Source: Ardenticatenales bacterium
GTDB lineage: Bacteria; Chloroflexota; Anaerolineae; Promineifilales; Promineifilaceae
NCBI GenBank assembly: GCA_020634515.1
Contig: JACKBL010000012.1
Span: forward strand, 1-64,000
Length of the DNA: 64,000 bases
Reading direction: 5' to 3'
Of the stretch, positions 18,036-28,187 are shown one piece after another. The notes below the pieces were generated by a model. It was not told the DNA's origin, made no database searches, and worked only from the letters and a program-made list of their open reading frames with translations. How positions within the stretch are numbered: position 1 is the stretch's first letter; the number at the start of each line of letters is the position of its first letter. Position numbers and translations under genes: made by a program.

Positions 18036-20576
18036 CTATGGCGTCCAGGGGCTGCTGTCTTTGCTGTAGTTGCCGGACATAAGCACCAGGTCCAACAGGT
18101 CAATGGCGCTGTCGCCGTTGACGTCGGAGTCTGCGCCCGCGCCGCCGGTGCAGGTGCTGCCGCCCGTGCCGAAGTCCGTGCCAATGCAGGTGGCGTCCGC
18201 CAGACCAATGACGTTGTCGTCGCTGGCGTCGCCGCCCAACAGTTGCAGCAAGGCCAGGTTCACCGATCCGTCCGGGTTGTCCGGAGCCGTAACCGTCTTG
18301 CTGTGTGCGTAGTCCGTGGCGCTGTCGGGGGTGGTGGGCAGGAACAGCGGCGCATCCGCATACAGGTAATAAGTCGTTGCCCCCAACGTCAGGGCGCTGG
18401 TGGTGTACGCGCCGGAACTGGCGCTGCCGCCGCCCGCGATTTCCGTGGCCGTGGCGATGGTTGCCTGGTCAAAGATGTGCATCTCGCCGCCGGCGTCATC
18501 GCCGCGACCCTCCAGGTCTATGAAACCTGTAAACGTCATGTCAATGATAATGATTTCGCCGTCGTTGTTGTCCAGGATGACGCGCAGCCCGCTGCCCGCC
18601 TCCGCACCGTAGCCGCCGTTGTTCACGTACACCTTCACCCCGCCTTGCGCCGTGCTGTTCAGGTTGCTGCCCGCGCCCGTGAGCACATCAAACACGGCCG
18701 TACCGGAGGCAATAGCAGTCAAATCCAGCGTGATCGCCTGCGTGTCCACGCCTGCCGCGTCCGCGTCCGGGTTCTGGCGATAGCAGTAACCGCTCACTTC
18801 GCCGGCAACGTTGGTAATGAGGGAGCAGTCGCCTGTCCCCGCGAACGTACTCGCCGTCGCGTTTGTCAGGCTCAGGCGGGTGCTGTCATACAGCAGGCGG
18901 AACTGCACCCCATACAGCCCTGCGGCGTCCACGTCAATCGTCGTTTGTGTGCTTTGCCCCACGTAGAGGGAGGTTTGCGTCTGGTTCGTATCCCCAGGGA
19001 CAGGAGCGAAGAACACTTCGGAGAAGGTGGGGTTGCTGGCGTCCGTCGTGCCACTGCCGCCAACGCCGTCGCCGGAGGCCGCGCCGCCGATGTCGCCCCA
19101 GGAGTTGTACTGCGCGTCCAGGGCGGTGGCCCCGTCGTGCTGGATGCCGTTGCCCCCGTTGGCCTTGAACAGGTTGCCGCGCGCTGTCACCACGCCGCTC
19201 AGGCTGACGCCGCTGTCTATTTGCAGGCCGGCGTCCGTATTGTCGTGGATGTAGTTGCTCAACAGTTTGAAAGAAGTGACGTCCCCCTCGACCTGCACGC
19301 CATCCGCCCAATTGAGGATTTCGCACCCTTCAATGATGGCGTTGTCCGCGCCCGCCTGCACCAGGATGCCCGGGAAGGTACTGGGGCCGCCGCCCGTGTC
19401 CCCGTCGAGCACGCCGCCGCTGTCGGCGCAGGTGACGGTGACGTTGTCCGCGGCGATAATCAGGCCGGGTGAGCCGGCCAGGATGGTGGCTCCATTCAGG
19501 TTGATCGTCAGGTCATCCACGTTGACGGTGGCCCCTACATAGGAACGCCCACTGTCTAGCGTGATCGTGTCGAATGGGTTGGCAACGTCAACCAGGTTTT
19601 GCAGCGAGGATGTGGCTTGAAACGACCAGGTTTCGTCATTGTTGACGCTGCCGCCAAACATAATCAGCTCGGCGCGATTAGGATCGTACGCCATGTAATT
19701 GGCGTGACGGGCCGAGGGGCGGCTGCCCACGGGGCCTGGTTCCAGTTGGGTCCAGTTCACGCCATTCCAGGCCCAGGTGTCATCCAAATTATTGGCAGCA
19801 TCGCGCCCGCCAAACAGGATCGCCTGCCCCAGAGGAGGGAAATAGTCCAGGTCCGTGGCATAGCGCGCAGATGGAGAGTTGGCCGGCAATCGCTGCGTCC
19901 AATCGCTACCATCCCAAACCCAGGTGTCCGCATAATGCCCACCCGCGTACTGTCCACCAAAGACAACCACTTCGGCGTGCGCCTCATCGTAAGCCATCAT
20001 GGATTCGCGCCGGGCGGGCGGGCGGGTGGTGAGCGGCGTGCGCTCCGTCCAATCCGTCCCATCCCAAACCCAGGTATCGTCGCGCACGCCCTGGCTGTCG
20101 CCAAAGAGAACAACCTCGCCGCGAGCGACATCGTACACCATCCTGTGTCCATAACGGGCTGAGGGGGAATTAGCGGGAAACTGCTGTGTCCAGTTCACGC
20201 CATCCCATGTCCAGGTATCGCCCAACTCCTGTGACCCATTTTGACGTCCGCCAAAAAGCAAGACCTGGCTGTTACCCGTATCATAGACGATGCCCGCCAC
20301 ATCGCGGGCGGGGGGTGAAACAGCAGGAAACTGCTGCGTCCAGGTAACGCCATCCCAGACCCAGGTTTCCGCGTTCAGGGTGAACATCACGATTTCATTG
20401 TTGGCAGCGTCGTATGCGATAGCCACGTTATCGCCAGCGGGAGGGCTGGTGGTCGGCGTTAACCGCACCCAGTCATATTGGTTGCTGGCATAAGCGGGCG
20501 CTACAAACAGCGCCAGCATGACAGCGATCCATGCGAAAAGCGCACCTCTGCGCATTGTTCTGGAAAAATGGAACAT
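18036..20576 (-). CDS. Secreted Kelch-repeat/beta-helix protein with cohesin-like and dockerin domains
   Basis: An 846-residue exported protein. Signal peptide GALFAWIAVMLALFVAPAYA. Six Kelch-like units (about residues 30-320) share the pattern PSARYxHxMVYD...VVLFGG...DTWxWDGxxWTQ. A right-handed beta-helix follows (about 330-520). A cohesin-like domain (about 540-680, LYGVQFRLLYDSTRLSL) is clearly paralogous to that of the 16182-17615 protein. The C-terminus (about 780-846) reads as a dockerin: GDASDDNVIGLADATCIG and DVNGDSAIDLLDLVLMSG, two calcium-loop repeats. Three consecutive ATGs follow AAAAGGAGA; I chose the third (20576) for its seven-base spacing. Probably a cell-surface or extracellular binding protein. 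Confidence 0.75.
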   Translation of the reverse strand: MFHFSRTMRRGALFAWIAVMLALFVAPAYASNQYDWVRLTPTTSPPAGDNVAIAYDAANNEIVMFTLNAETWVWDGVTWTQQFPAVSPPARDVAGIVYDTGNSQVLLFGGRQNGSQELGDTWTWDGVNWTQQFPANSPSARYGHRMVYDVARGEVVLFGDSQGVRDDTWVWDGTDWTERTPLTTRPPARRESMMAYDEAHAEVVVFGGQYAGGHYADTWVWDGSDWTQRLPANSPSARYATDLDYFPPLGQAILFGGRDAANNLDDTWAWNGVNWTQLEPGPVGSRPSARHANYMAYDPNRAELIMFGGSVNNDETWSFQATSSLQNLVDVANPFDTITLDSGRSYVGATVNVDDLTINLNGATILAGSPGLIIAADNVTVTCADSGGVLDGDTGGGPSTFPGILVQAGADNAIIEGCEILNWADGVQVEGDVTSFKLLSNYIHDNTDAGLQIDSGVSLSGVVTARGNLFKANGGNGIQHDGATALDAQYNSWGDIGGAASGDGVGGSGTTDASNPTFSEVFFAPVPGDTNQTQTSLYVGQSTQTTIDVDAAGLYGVQFRLLYDSTRLSLTNATASTFAGTGDCSLITNVAGEVSGYCYRQNPDADAAGVDTQAITLDLTAIASGTAVFDVLTGAGSNLNSTAQGGVKVYVNNGGYGAEAGSGLRVILDNNDGEIIIIDMTFTGFIDLEGRGDDAGGEMHIFDQATIATATEIAGGGSASSGAYTTSALTLGATTYYLYADAPLFLPTTPDSATDYAHSKTVTAPDNPDGSVNLALLQLLGGDASDDNVIGLADATCIGTDFGTGGSTCTGGAGADSDVNGDSAIDLLDLVLMSGNYSKDSSPWTP

Positions 20577-21178
20577 CATCATTCTCCTTTTCAATCTGTT
20601 TGCGTTTCAGTTGGTGTGTGGCAAGTGCGTCACACGGATGTTGACAAGGTGGGATACACTAGAGTCGAGTGGGCATACCTTTCCCTGTTCTCTCAGGGGT
20701 GGCGGGCGATGACGAGGGCTGGCTGCTGGCCGTTATGCAGTTTTGCGTTTTTATTGCGTGCCGGTATCCACCAAGTCATGGCTCCCTGTTTTGCCGGCAT
20801 TAACCTGAGTCAAAATCAACAACAAAGATCAAACATGCTTTACGCTTCTGTCCCCTGAACCTCCTTTTTGCACCCAGGTAGCCCAAATGCACCGCCAGCA
20901 TCCCCTGAGAAACTGGCCGTGATTCGAGGCAAAACCCTGAAACCTAATTGATTTTTCGAGAAATGGTTAGTTGTCGGGTCTAGCAACCTGTCTAGCTTCG
21001 AGCGACGGAACAACACAAAAAACAGTATAAGACGTACACGTGTGGAGAATCAGGCGCGAGCGTCCGTGTTTTCGGATCGGCACGGGCGAGAGCGATCCGA
21101 TTTTTCAAACAGGTGGGACAGCAGGCGGACAATCAAATGTCCGCCTGCTGCCAGCAAGGCGAGGGGATGATGTCCCGG
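20577..21178. other. 600-base spacer between beta-helix genes, no gene seen
   Basis: No plausible coding frame. It contains the ribosome-binding site of the 846-residue protein at one end and a hairpin at 21119-21150 at the other. One TGCCGGCA copy lies near 20793. A short segment near 21093 (GATCCGATTTTTCAAA) resembles half of an R3 hairpin. Confidence 0.45.
21119..21150 (-). terminator. Probable terminator of the 1712-residue beta-helix gene
   Basis: Perfect 13-base stem (CAGCAGGCGGACA at 21119-21131 with complement at 21138-21150), 29 bases after the stop on the minus strand. The following sequence has only a weak T run, so termination may be inefficient. Confidence 0.55.
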
Positions 21179-24100
21179 TTACCGCAGGCGGCGACCGTTC
21201 CGGTCAAGGCCACGCAGGTACAGCGCCTGTGTGTAAAGCGACTCAATATCCTGCTCGGGCATCATCGACCGGAATGACTCGTGGACAACGGCGAGCGTCT
21301 GAAACTGAGTCAGGCCATCTGGCGTTAACGCGCCTGTGTCGACAACGGCGAAGTCGTAGCACAACATGCCCGTTTGCTGCGTCCAGAAGATGGTGAAGAC
21401 AACGACATTGCCGGCATTCGCCAGCGGGAACGTGAATGTGTTCTGATAATTGGTGTTCGCCGGAAGTTGCGAAGTAAACAGAGATTGCCACTGTCCATTG
21501 ACGTTGACGAAGTTGTTCCACTTCACATTCGTCGGCCCCGTGTACAGATCATAATCCAGCACCAGATTGGCTCCGTCGTAACTGGCAGCCAGGTCCATCG
21601 TACAAACGTCCCCAGGCGCGCCCAACAGCCAGGGATCGAAGATAAGATTGTCGCTGACGCGATCCCCCAGCCCGCCCGGATTCAGGTAAGGGTGATAGGG
21701 ACCACTAGCGTCTCCCCACCAACTATGGCGCACGTCCAGCGTATCCAGCAGCGTGGATTCATTGAGAACACCATAATCCGTGTTTCCCACATAACTGTTT
21801 TCAATCAAGAACGGGCGACCGGCAATGATGCGTATGCCATTCTTGTTACGCAACAGTTGCGTATTCATGATCGTTGGCTCCGCCCCATCAGAGATGTAGA
21901 TACCCGTGGCCTGGCTGAACGAGTCCCGGATGATGGAATTGGTGACCGTAGACGGGCGGTTCACGGTATTGGAGCGGACAGTCAGCGCCTGGTCCATGTC
22001 CCCCGCACTATGTCCCGCGTAGGCCATCGTCACATAATCCAGGTCCACCATACCGTCTGTGTACACGTAGATGCCCTCCCAGTAGGTATCCAGGCCACCC
22101 GTGAAGGTGATCGGCTGCGCCTGCGTGCCATCAGCGTTCATGTCCCCATGCACCCAAATACCCGTCGTTGTGTTCTTAAACTGCACTTCTGTCCCTGGTG
22201 CCACGGTCAACACCATGTCGTGCGGCACGGTGATGTCGCCCTCAAAGCGGAAGGGGACGGGCTGCGGCCCCACCGCGCCCAGCGTCCGATCCCCCGTGAG
22301 GGTGGCGGCGCTCAATTCGATATGATTGGAGCCGTTGCCGCTGAGGGTGAGGTTGCTGATGAGGGGGTCGCTGGAGACAGCCATGTTCAGCCAGATTGGC
22401 GCGCCGGTGCCGGCATAACTGTCGCGCACGGTTGTGTTGGAAATCACCGCCTGCTGCCCCGCGTAAATCGCCAGCGCCCGCGCATGATTGCCATTTACAT
22501 GCCCTGCCTTCTCAATCGTCACATAATCCAGCAACGCGGTGGCGTCCACACCGATGCGCACCCCGCCCCAGTTTCCGTCCAGGCCATTGGTAAACGTGAT
22601 CGGCTGCGACGGTGAGCCATCAGCCATCAGGCTGCCATCCACCAGCAGGTCATACGACGTGTACTTGAATTGCACGGTGACGCCCGGCTGGACGGTGAGG
22701 GTGCGGCCTGAGGGCACGGTCACGTCCCCATCCCACATATAGGGAATCGGAGCCGGGCCAATTAGAGCCAGCGTGCGATTGGTACTCAACGCGCCGCTAC
22801 CCAGTTCTATCACGTCATAGCCATTGCCGGACAGGATCAGGTTGGCGAAGGCCGGATCGCCGCCAGCAATGTTGCCAATCCAGATGGGCGCGCCCGTGCC
22901 GGCAAAGCCATTGCGCACCGTCACATTCGCAAAGGAAACGTTGTCAGAATTGATCAAGAGAGAACGGTCAACGTCACTGCTACTATGCCCGCCTTTTTCA
23001 ATAATGGCGTCATTCATCACCACATTGGCCCCGCTGTCAATGCGAATGCCACCCCAGTAATTATCCACGCCGTTTGTAAACGTCACGGGCTGCGCCGCCG
23101 TACCCATCACAAACAGGCTGCCGGCCACAAAGAGATCATGCGGCGTGTTCTTGAACTGCACCTCTACGCCTGGCTCTACAGTCAGGATACGCCCCACGGG
23201 CACGGTTACGTCGCTGTCCCACAAGTAGGGGATGGGCGTCGAACCAACGGCGGTCAGGGTGCGGTTAGCGACCAGCGCGCCACCGCCCAACTCGATCTTG
23301 TTGGCCCCGTTGCCTGTCAGGGTCAGGTTAGCGATCAGGGGGTCGCCATTGGCCAGGTTGGTGATGTGGATGGGAGCAATGGTGGCCGGATTGCCGGCAT
23401 ATCCGTCCCGCACCACCGTATTCAACACGCTCACCTGGTTGGAATTAATCCACAGCGAACGCGCGTAAGTGCCATCCGTATGCCCGCCGCGCTCCAGCGT
23501 GGCATCATCCAGCGTTGCTTTGCCGCCCGCATTCACATAGATGCCACCCCAATAATTGGAAGCGCCGTTCGTGAACAGGATCGGCAGCGCCGGCGTCCCC
23601 ACTGCCGATAGTTCCCCATCTACCCACAAATCCGTGCCCGTCGCTTCCATTTCCACAGTCACGCCCGGCTCAATCGTCAAAACGTATCCCGCGGGAATGG
23701 TCACATCCCCCTCCAGGCGATACGGAATGGGCGTAGGGGCAATCAGCGCCAGCGTGCGGTTACCCGATAGGGACGCAGACTCCACGTCAATGCGGTCTAT
23801 CCCGTTCCCCGTCAACTCAAAGTCGTCAAAAATGGGATCCGCGGGCACATTGCGCAGCCACACAGGCGCGTCCGCCCCAAATCCGTTGCGGATGCGGCTG
23901 TGCACCAGCGTCACGTCCCCCGATTGAATAATCAGGGAACGGGCAATGCCGCTGGTATGGCCGCCATTTTCAATCGTCACGTAATGGAAATCCGCCAACC
24001 CCGTAGGATTGACGTAAATGCCGCCCCAATAATCATCCGTGCCATTGGTGAACGTAATCGGCTGCGTGATCGTGCCCGCGGCAATCAGGTTGCCGCTCAC

Positions 24101-26317
24101 GTATAGATCGTGCGCTGCCGCCTCAAACTGCAACTCCACGCCTGGCTCAATCGTCAGCACGCGCCCATTGGGGATCGTCATGTCTCCTTCAAAGCGATAA
24201 GGAATCGGCTGCGGTCCAATTTCAGCGGCCAGGGTGCGATTACCGGCCAGGGTCGTATTCCCTTCCAGGTCAATGTAATTCTTGCCATTTCCATTCAACG
24301 TCAGATTACTGAAGAACGGGTCAGTGGCGATATTGGAAATGAGGATGGGCGCTTCCGCGCCATATCCGTTTTGAATCCTCACATTGGTGGCGGAAACGTC
24401 GGGCGAGCCAATGGAAAGCGAGCGGTTCAGCCCACTGCTGTGCCCGGCCGAATCAATCGTCACGTAATCAAGCACAGCGGTTCCGCCGGCCTGGATGCGC
24501 ATCCCTCCCCAGAAGTCATCCGCGCCGCTGGTAAATGTAATAGGCTGCGTCGGCGTTCCGTCCGCCACCAGGTCTCCGTTAATGAACAGGCGTTTGGCTA
24601 CAGTCTCGAACTGCACTTCCACGCCCGGCTCAATCGTGAGTTGTAAGTTAACGGGAACGGTCACGTCTCCTTCAAAGCGATAGGGGATGGATTGAGGGCC
24701 ACTGATGTGCGCCAGGGTGCGGTTCCCCGTCAGCGTGATGTCTCCCTGTAAGTCAATGTAATCGGTGGCATTGCCTGTTAGCGTCAGGTTGCTGAAGAGG
24801 GGATTGCCAGCCATATTAGAGAGCCAGATAGGGGATTCCGTGCCGCACCCAAACTGCACGGTGGTGTTGGTTACGCTCACGTTGGGCGAGTAAAGCGTCA
24901 AGGAGTGATGCTGCGAGCCATTCGGGTGACCGCCGTAGGCGATAACGGCGTAATCAAACGTGGCCGTCCCCGCCGACCCGATGTTAATGCCGCCCCAACA
25001 GGTATCCTGGCCGCGCGTGAAGGTCACGGGCATAGCCGCCGTCCCCGCCGCCAGCAATGTGCCGTCTACCAGCAGCCTGTGGCTTGTGCTTTGAAACTCG
25101 ACTGTCACCCCCGGCATGATCGTCAGGATGCGGTTGTTGGGGACGGTGACGTTGCTGAGGAAACGGTATGGCACGGGCACGGGACCAATATGCCCCAGTG
25201 TGCGGTTGGCGGTGAGGGTGACGTTTCCTTCCAGGTCAATACGGTTAATCGTGTTGCCCACCAGTGTAACGTTGCTCAGGTTTGGATTGCCCGCCACGTT
25301 AGCGATGTAAATGGGCGTCGTCGTGCCGTATCCGTTCTGGATGGTGGTGTTGGCGATGTTCACCTGGTATGTATCCAGCCACAGAGAGCGCCCCAAACTG
25401 CCGTTCACGTGCCCCGCTTGGGCGATGGTCACGTGGTCCAGGTCGGCGGTGGCGGAACCATAGATGCGTATGCCTCCCCAGTAGCTATCGAACCCGTTGG
25501 TGAAGGTGATCGGCTGCGCCACGGTCCCCAGCGCGACCAGATCGCCTTGAACGTGCAGGTCGTGCGCCAGATTGGCAAATTGCACTTCTGTTCCCGGTTC
25601 AACCGTCAGAACCAGGTTGTTGGGCACTGTCACGTCCCCATCTATCCAGCGATAGGGTACGGGATTCGGACCAATCTGGCGCAGGGTACGATTTCCCGCC
25701 AGGCTGACATTGCCCTGCAATTCAATGCGATCGGCGCCATTATTAACCAATGTGAGGTTATTCAGAGTGGGGTCGGCGCTCACGTTGCTGATGTACAGGG
25801 GGGCAGCGAATGTGTCGCTGATAACGCTGTTGGAAGCGGTGACATTAGAGGACTGGATGGATAGGCCGTAGCGAGCGTTGCTGCTGGGGTCTCCACCATA
25901 GGTGATGGCCGTATGGTCCAACACAGCCGCGCCGCTGCTACTGATTTGGATCCCCCCCCAGTTACTGTTTGCGCCGCCCCGAGTAAAGGTGATCGGCTGC
26001 GTCGGCGTGCCCTGCGCCAACAGAATACCATTGACAATCAGATCGTAAGCGGCAGCTTCAAATTGCACTTCCACGCCTGGCTCAATGGTCAGGGTGATAG
26101 AGCCGTTGACGGTTACGTCGCACGTCACCAGAACAGGGCTATCAACAAGCGCCCAGGTCGTGTTTGTGGTAATAGCCCCACACGCGGCGATGCCCGCGCC
26201 GGTTTCTTGGGCGCTGCCGGCATACGCGATTCCCATGGTAAAGAGCAGCATGAGCAACAAAAGATTGCTGGCGAACAGCGCTGCCTTTTGCCATCTGTTA
26301 AGCTTCTTAAATTGCAT
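21179..26317 (-). CDS. Giant secreted right-handed beta-helix protein with nine tandem modules
   Basis: A 1712-residue exported protein. Start ATG 26317 is fixed by GGAGGAAA six bases upstream and gives MQFKKLNRWQ followed by a signal peptide (LLLLMLLFTMGIAYAGSA). The body has nine modules of roughly 145 residues. Each carries a strand LTIEPGVEVQFE-like, then PITFTNG, YWGGI, a GGH turn and NRTL (module starts near residues 60, 200, 340, 480, 625, 770, 910, 1060 and 1205). This is the parallel beta-helix (NosD/pectate-lyase-like) pattern. No catalytic site is evident. The last 250 residues are a different domain whose end resembles the 49-residue protein at 17801-17950. It is probably a surface adhesin or glycan-binding protein. 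Confidence 0.75.
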   Translation of the reverse strand: MQFKKLNRWQKAALFASNLLLLMLLFTMGIAYAGSAQETGAGIAACGAITTNTTWALVDSPVLVTCDVTVNGSITLTIEPGVEVQFEAAAYDLIVNGILLAQGTPTQPITFTRGGANSNWGGIQISSSGAAVLDHTAITYGGDPSSNARYGLSIQSSNVTASNSVISDTFAAPLYISNVSADPTLNNLTLVNNGADRIELQGNVSLAGNRTLRQIGPNPVPYRWIDGDVTVPNNLVLTVEPGTEVQFANLAHDLHVQGDLVALGTVAQPITFTNGFDSYWGGIRIYGSATADLDHVTIAQAGHVNGSLGRSLWLDTYQVNIANTTIQNGYGTTTPIYIANVAGNPNLSNVTLVGNTINRIDLEGNVTLTANRTLGHIGPVPVPYRFLSNVTVPNNRILTIMPGVTVEFQSTSHRLLVDGTLLAAGTAAMPVTFTRGQDTCWGGINIGSAGTATFDYAVIAYGGHPNGSQHHSLTLYSPNVSVTNTTVQFGCGTESPIWLSNMAGNPLFSNLTLTGNATDYIDLQGDITLTGNRTLAHISGPQSIPYRFEGDVTVPVNLQLTIEPGVEVQFETVAKRLFINGDLVADGTPTQPITFTSGADDFWGGMRIQAGGTAVLDYVTIDSAGHSSGLNRSLSIGSPDVSATNVRIQNGYGAEAPILISNIATDPFFSNLTLNGNGKNYIDLEGNTTLAGNRTLAAEIGPQPIPYRFEGDMTIPNGRVLTIEPGVELQFEAAAHDLYVSGNLIAAGTITQPITFTNGTDDYWGGIYVNPTGLADFHYVTIENGGHTSGIARSLIIQSGDVTLVHSRIRNGFGADAPVWLRNVPADPIFDDFELTGNGIDRIDVESASLSGNRTLALIAPTPIPYRLEGDVTIPAGYVLTIEPGVTVEMEATGTDLWVDGELSAVGTPALPILFTNGASNYWGGIYVNAGGKATLDDATLERGGHTDGTYARSLWINSNQVSVLNTVVRDGYAGNPATIAPIHITNLANGDPLIANLTLTGNGANKIELGGGALVANRTLTAVGSTPIPYLWDSDVTVPVGRILTVEPGVEVQFKNTPHDLFVAGSLFVMGTAAQPVTFTNGVDNYWGGIRIDSGANVVMNDAIIEKGGHSSSDVDRSLLINSDNVSFANVTVRNGFAGTGAPIWIGNIAGGDPAFANLILSGNGYDVIELGSGALSTNRTLALIGPAPIPYMWDGDVTVPSGRTLTVQPGVTVQFKYTSYDLLVDGSLMADGSPSQPITFTNGLDGNWGGVRIGVDATALLDYVTIEKAGHVNGNHARALAIYAGQQAVISNTTVRDSYAGTGAPIWLNMAVSSDPLISNLTLSGNGSNHIELSAATLTGDRTLGAVGPQPVPFRFEGDITVPHDMVLTVAPGTEVQFKNTTTGIWVHGDMNADGTQAQPITFTGGLDTYWEGIYVYTDGMVDLDYVTMAYAGHSAGDMDQALTVRSNTVNRPSTVTNSIIRDSFSQATGIYISDGAEPTIMNTQLLRNKNGIRIIAGRPFLIENSYVGNTDYGVLNESTLLDTLDVRHSWWGDASGPYHPYLNPGGLGDRVSDNLIFDPWLLGAPGDVCTMDLAASYDGANLVLDYDLYTGPTNVKWNNFVNVNGQWQSLFTSQLPANTNYQNTFTFPLANAGNVVVFTIFWTQQTGMLCYDFAVVDTGALTPDGLTQFQTLAVVHESFRSMMPEQDIESLYTQALYLRGLDRNGRRLR

Positions 26318-26857
26318 CTGATTTCCTCCCGGATGTAGGCGATAGTCGCACTCTGGCAACGATCAGCAAAGTTTTGTCGCGGATTGATGCGACAACGGAC
26401 ATAGCGGTCATCGTATCGGGTTGCGGCTACGAATTGGCGGAGTCATCATCCGAATTTTGGGATCAGAGGTGGGGGAATTTAGTGATCCGATTTTTCAGAT
26501 CGGGTATAATCAGGGGCAGGATTTTGCCAGTTGCGCAGTCAATCAATTGCATCCCCGCGAACCAGCTACTCTTGTTTCAAGGCAACTCCGTTGTATTGAT
26601 GCCGGCATAATCGCTCCCGCTCCACACGTCGTTCGGCTGCCTTTTCAGCGTCAAACATGTCTGCCAAAACCCAAAACAATCAGGATGGATGCCGCAAAAT
26701 GCCGGCATGTCCGCTCCATTCATCACCCCAAAGTAACTGCCGGGTAGATACTCCCCCAATCGGCAGCGCAGCGACAGAATAACATCCCCCGGCGCGACAG
26801 CTCCGAAATCCAAGTCTTTTCCGTTCAGGAACATCGCTATCATTCGAGGTGTACGTA
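26318..26857. other. 540-base divergent spacer
   Basis: Contains a TATAAT at 26505-26510 without a good -35 box, a half-R3-like stretch (TCCGATTTTTCAGATCGG near 26486-26503) and two TGCCGGCA copies (26599 and 26700 regions). A possible small minus-strand ORF (26577-26843) is listed separately. Confidence 0.4.
26577..26843 (-). CDS. Possible 88-residue hypothetical protein
   Basis: Minus-strand frame starting MIAMFLNGKDLDFGAV and ending GINTTELP. Its codon choice looks coding (G/C third positions, few rare codons) and it lies wholly in the spacer between divergent genes. There is no clear ribosome-binding site, and the frame continues upstream into the next gene's start region. I recognise no domain. 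It may be a real divergent small gene or an open frame created by G-rich composition around two TGCCGGCA sites. Confidence 0.3.
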   Translation of the reverse strand: MIAMFLNGKDLDFGAVAPGDVILSLRCRLGEYLPGSYFGVMNGADMPAFCGIHPDCFGFWQTCLTLKRQPNDVWSGSDYAGINTTELP

Positions 26858-28162
26858 ATGCCCAAGCATGAAGCATTCAGCCGCATGTTGTCACAGGCTA
26901 TCTACATCATCAAGACGCTGGAGAACAAGAATCTCAGCGTCGTGCAGGATGAGCTAGGTTATGCCTTGCAGCGCAAAGGGGGGAGCGCGGTGGAACGGTG
27001 GCGCAAAGGGTACTTGCCGCCGACCATTGATGACATTGAAACGCTGGCGCGCCTGTTGATCCAGCGCAGCCAGGGACATTTGAGCGGCGAGTGGTTGAAC
27101 GCTTTCCTGGTGGCAGCGGAATATCCCTACCCGGACCAACTAAGCGAGAAGATTCTTGTGATGCCGGCATCTTCGCCACCCCAGAACCACTCCACCAGAC
27201 CCGGCTCAAGGATTGAGCGCCCTTTGGCGACGCAGTCGGTGGCCGGGCGTAGGGCGCTATCCGAAAATCATTCTCCTGTGCCGGCAAACAGGCAGCCGCC
27301 GGCCGCATCCACGCTAGCCATGTCACCGGCCGCGTTTATTGCCGGCCCGCCTATTTTGCGTCCACGAGACTTTTTCGGGCGGGAGTGGGAGCTAAAGCAA
27401 ATCTTTCATCGCCTGCAAGGGGGCATGTTGCAACACGTGGCCGTCATGGGCGCGCGCCGCAGCGGAAAAACCTCGCTGCTGCATTATCTGCGGCAAATCA
27501 CGACGGCCTCGACGCCATCGCTACGCCCCGACCAGCGACAGGATTGGCTCCCCCATCCACAACATTACCGCTGGGTCTTTGTGGATTTTCAGGACAGCCG
27601 TATGCTGCGCCAGTCTACCTTTCTCGGCTATCTGATGGACCAGTTAGAGATCCCCCGCCCTGAACCGTGCGAGCTAAATACGTTTATGGAGGCGGTGAGT
27701 GAGAATTTGCACATGCCGGCCATTCTTCTCCTGGACAAAATCGAAGCCGCCCTGGCCTCGCCAGAATTGGACATGCCCTTCTGGTGGAATCTGCGCTCTC
27801 TGGTCACCAACCAGACAGGCGGCAACCTGGGTATTGTGGTCACCTCGCATAAACAACCCGTCGAACTGGCGCAGGATTACGGCAAACCCTCCCCCTTCTT
27901 CAACATCTTTGGCTACGCCATCAATCTGGGGCCATTGAGGGAAACGGAAGCGCGTGCCTTGATTGCCAGTTCCCCGGTCCCTTTTGCGGCGGAAGATACG
28001 GCATGGATCTTGGAACAAAGCAAAGGTTGGCCGGCTCTGCTGCAAATTCTCTGTGCCATCCGCCTGATAGCGCTGGAAACAGGTCAACATGACCAGCTTT
28101 GGCGCGAGGATGGCTTGCGCCAGATCAAACATCATCGCCACTTGCTGGAAATGCCGGCATAA
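26858..28162 (+). CDS. STAND/AAA-like P-loop ATPase with N-terminal helical domain
   Basis: A 434-residue protein. The N-terminal 80 residues are helical and HTH-like (VQDELGYALQRKGGSAVERWRKG). A Pro/Ser-rich linker follows (about 105-165). The ATPase starts with a DFFGRE sensor motif (near 173), then Walker A GARRSGKTSLLHYL (near 200) and a Walker B-type AILLLDKIE (near 285). The C-terminal part resembles the winged-helix end of ORC/STAND ATPases. The ATG at 26858 is preferred over the GTG nine bases upstream. The next gene, 25 bases downstream, carries the same FxGR...GKTSLLH arrangement fused to a membrane domain, so the two probably work together. Confidence 0.7.
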   Translation: MPKHEAFSRMLSQAIYIIKTLENKNLSVVQDELGYALQRKGGSAVERWRKGYLPPTIDDIETLARLLIQRSQGHLSGEWLNAFLVAAEYPYPDQLSEKILVMPASSPPQNHSTRPGSRIERPLATQSVAGRRALSENHSPVPANRQPPAASTLAMSPAAFIAGPPILRPRDFFGREWELKQIFHRLQGGMLQHVAVMGARRSGKTSLLHYLRQITTASTPSLRPDQRQDWLPHPQHYRWVFVDFQDSRMLRQSTFLGYLMDQLEIPRPEPCELNTFMEAVSENLHMPAILLLDKIEAALASPELDMPFWWNLRSLVTNQTGGNLGIVVTSHKQPVELAQDYGKPSPFFNIFGYAINLGPLRETEARALIASSPVPFAAEDTAWILEQSKGWPALLQILCAIRLIALETGQHDQLWREDGLRQIKHHRHLLEMPA

Positions 28163-28187
28163 ACCACCAGCCTCCCATCTCCCAACC

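Noticed and set aside
18243..19472. Long plus-strand open frame (about 409 codons) opposite the Kelch/dockerin gene
   Set aside because: Arg/Val/His-rich translation without any domain, lying exactly antisense to a protein with clear repeats, signal peptide and dockerin.
21374..22615. Plus-strand open frame of about 413 codons opposite the giant beta-helix gene
   Set aside because: It and similar antisense frames mirror the repeat structure of the real gene; composition artefact of GC-rich repeats.
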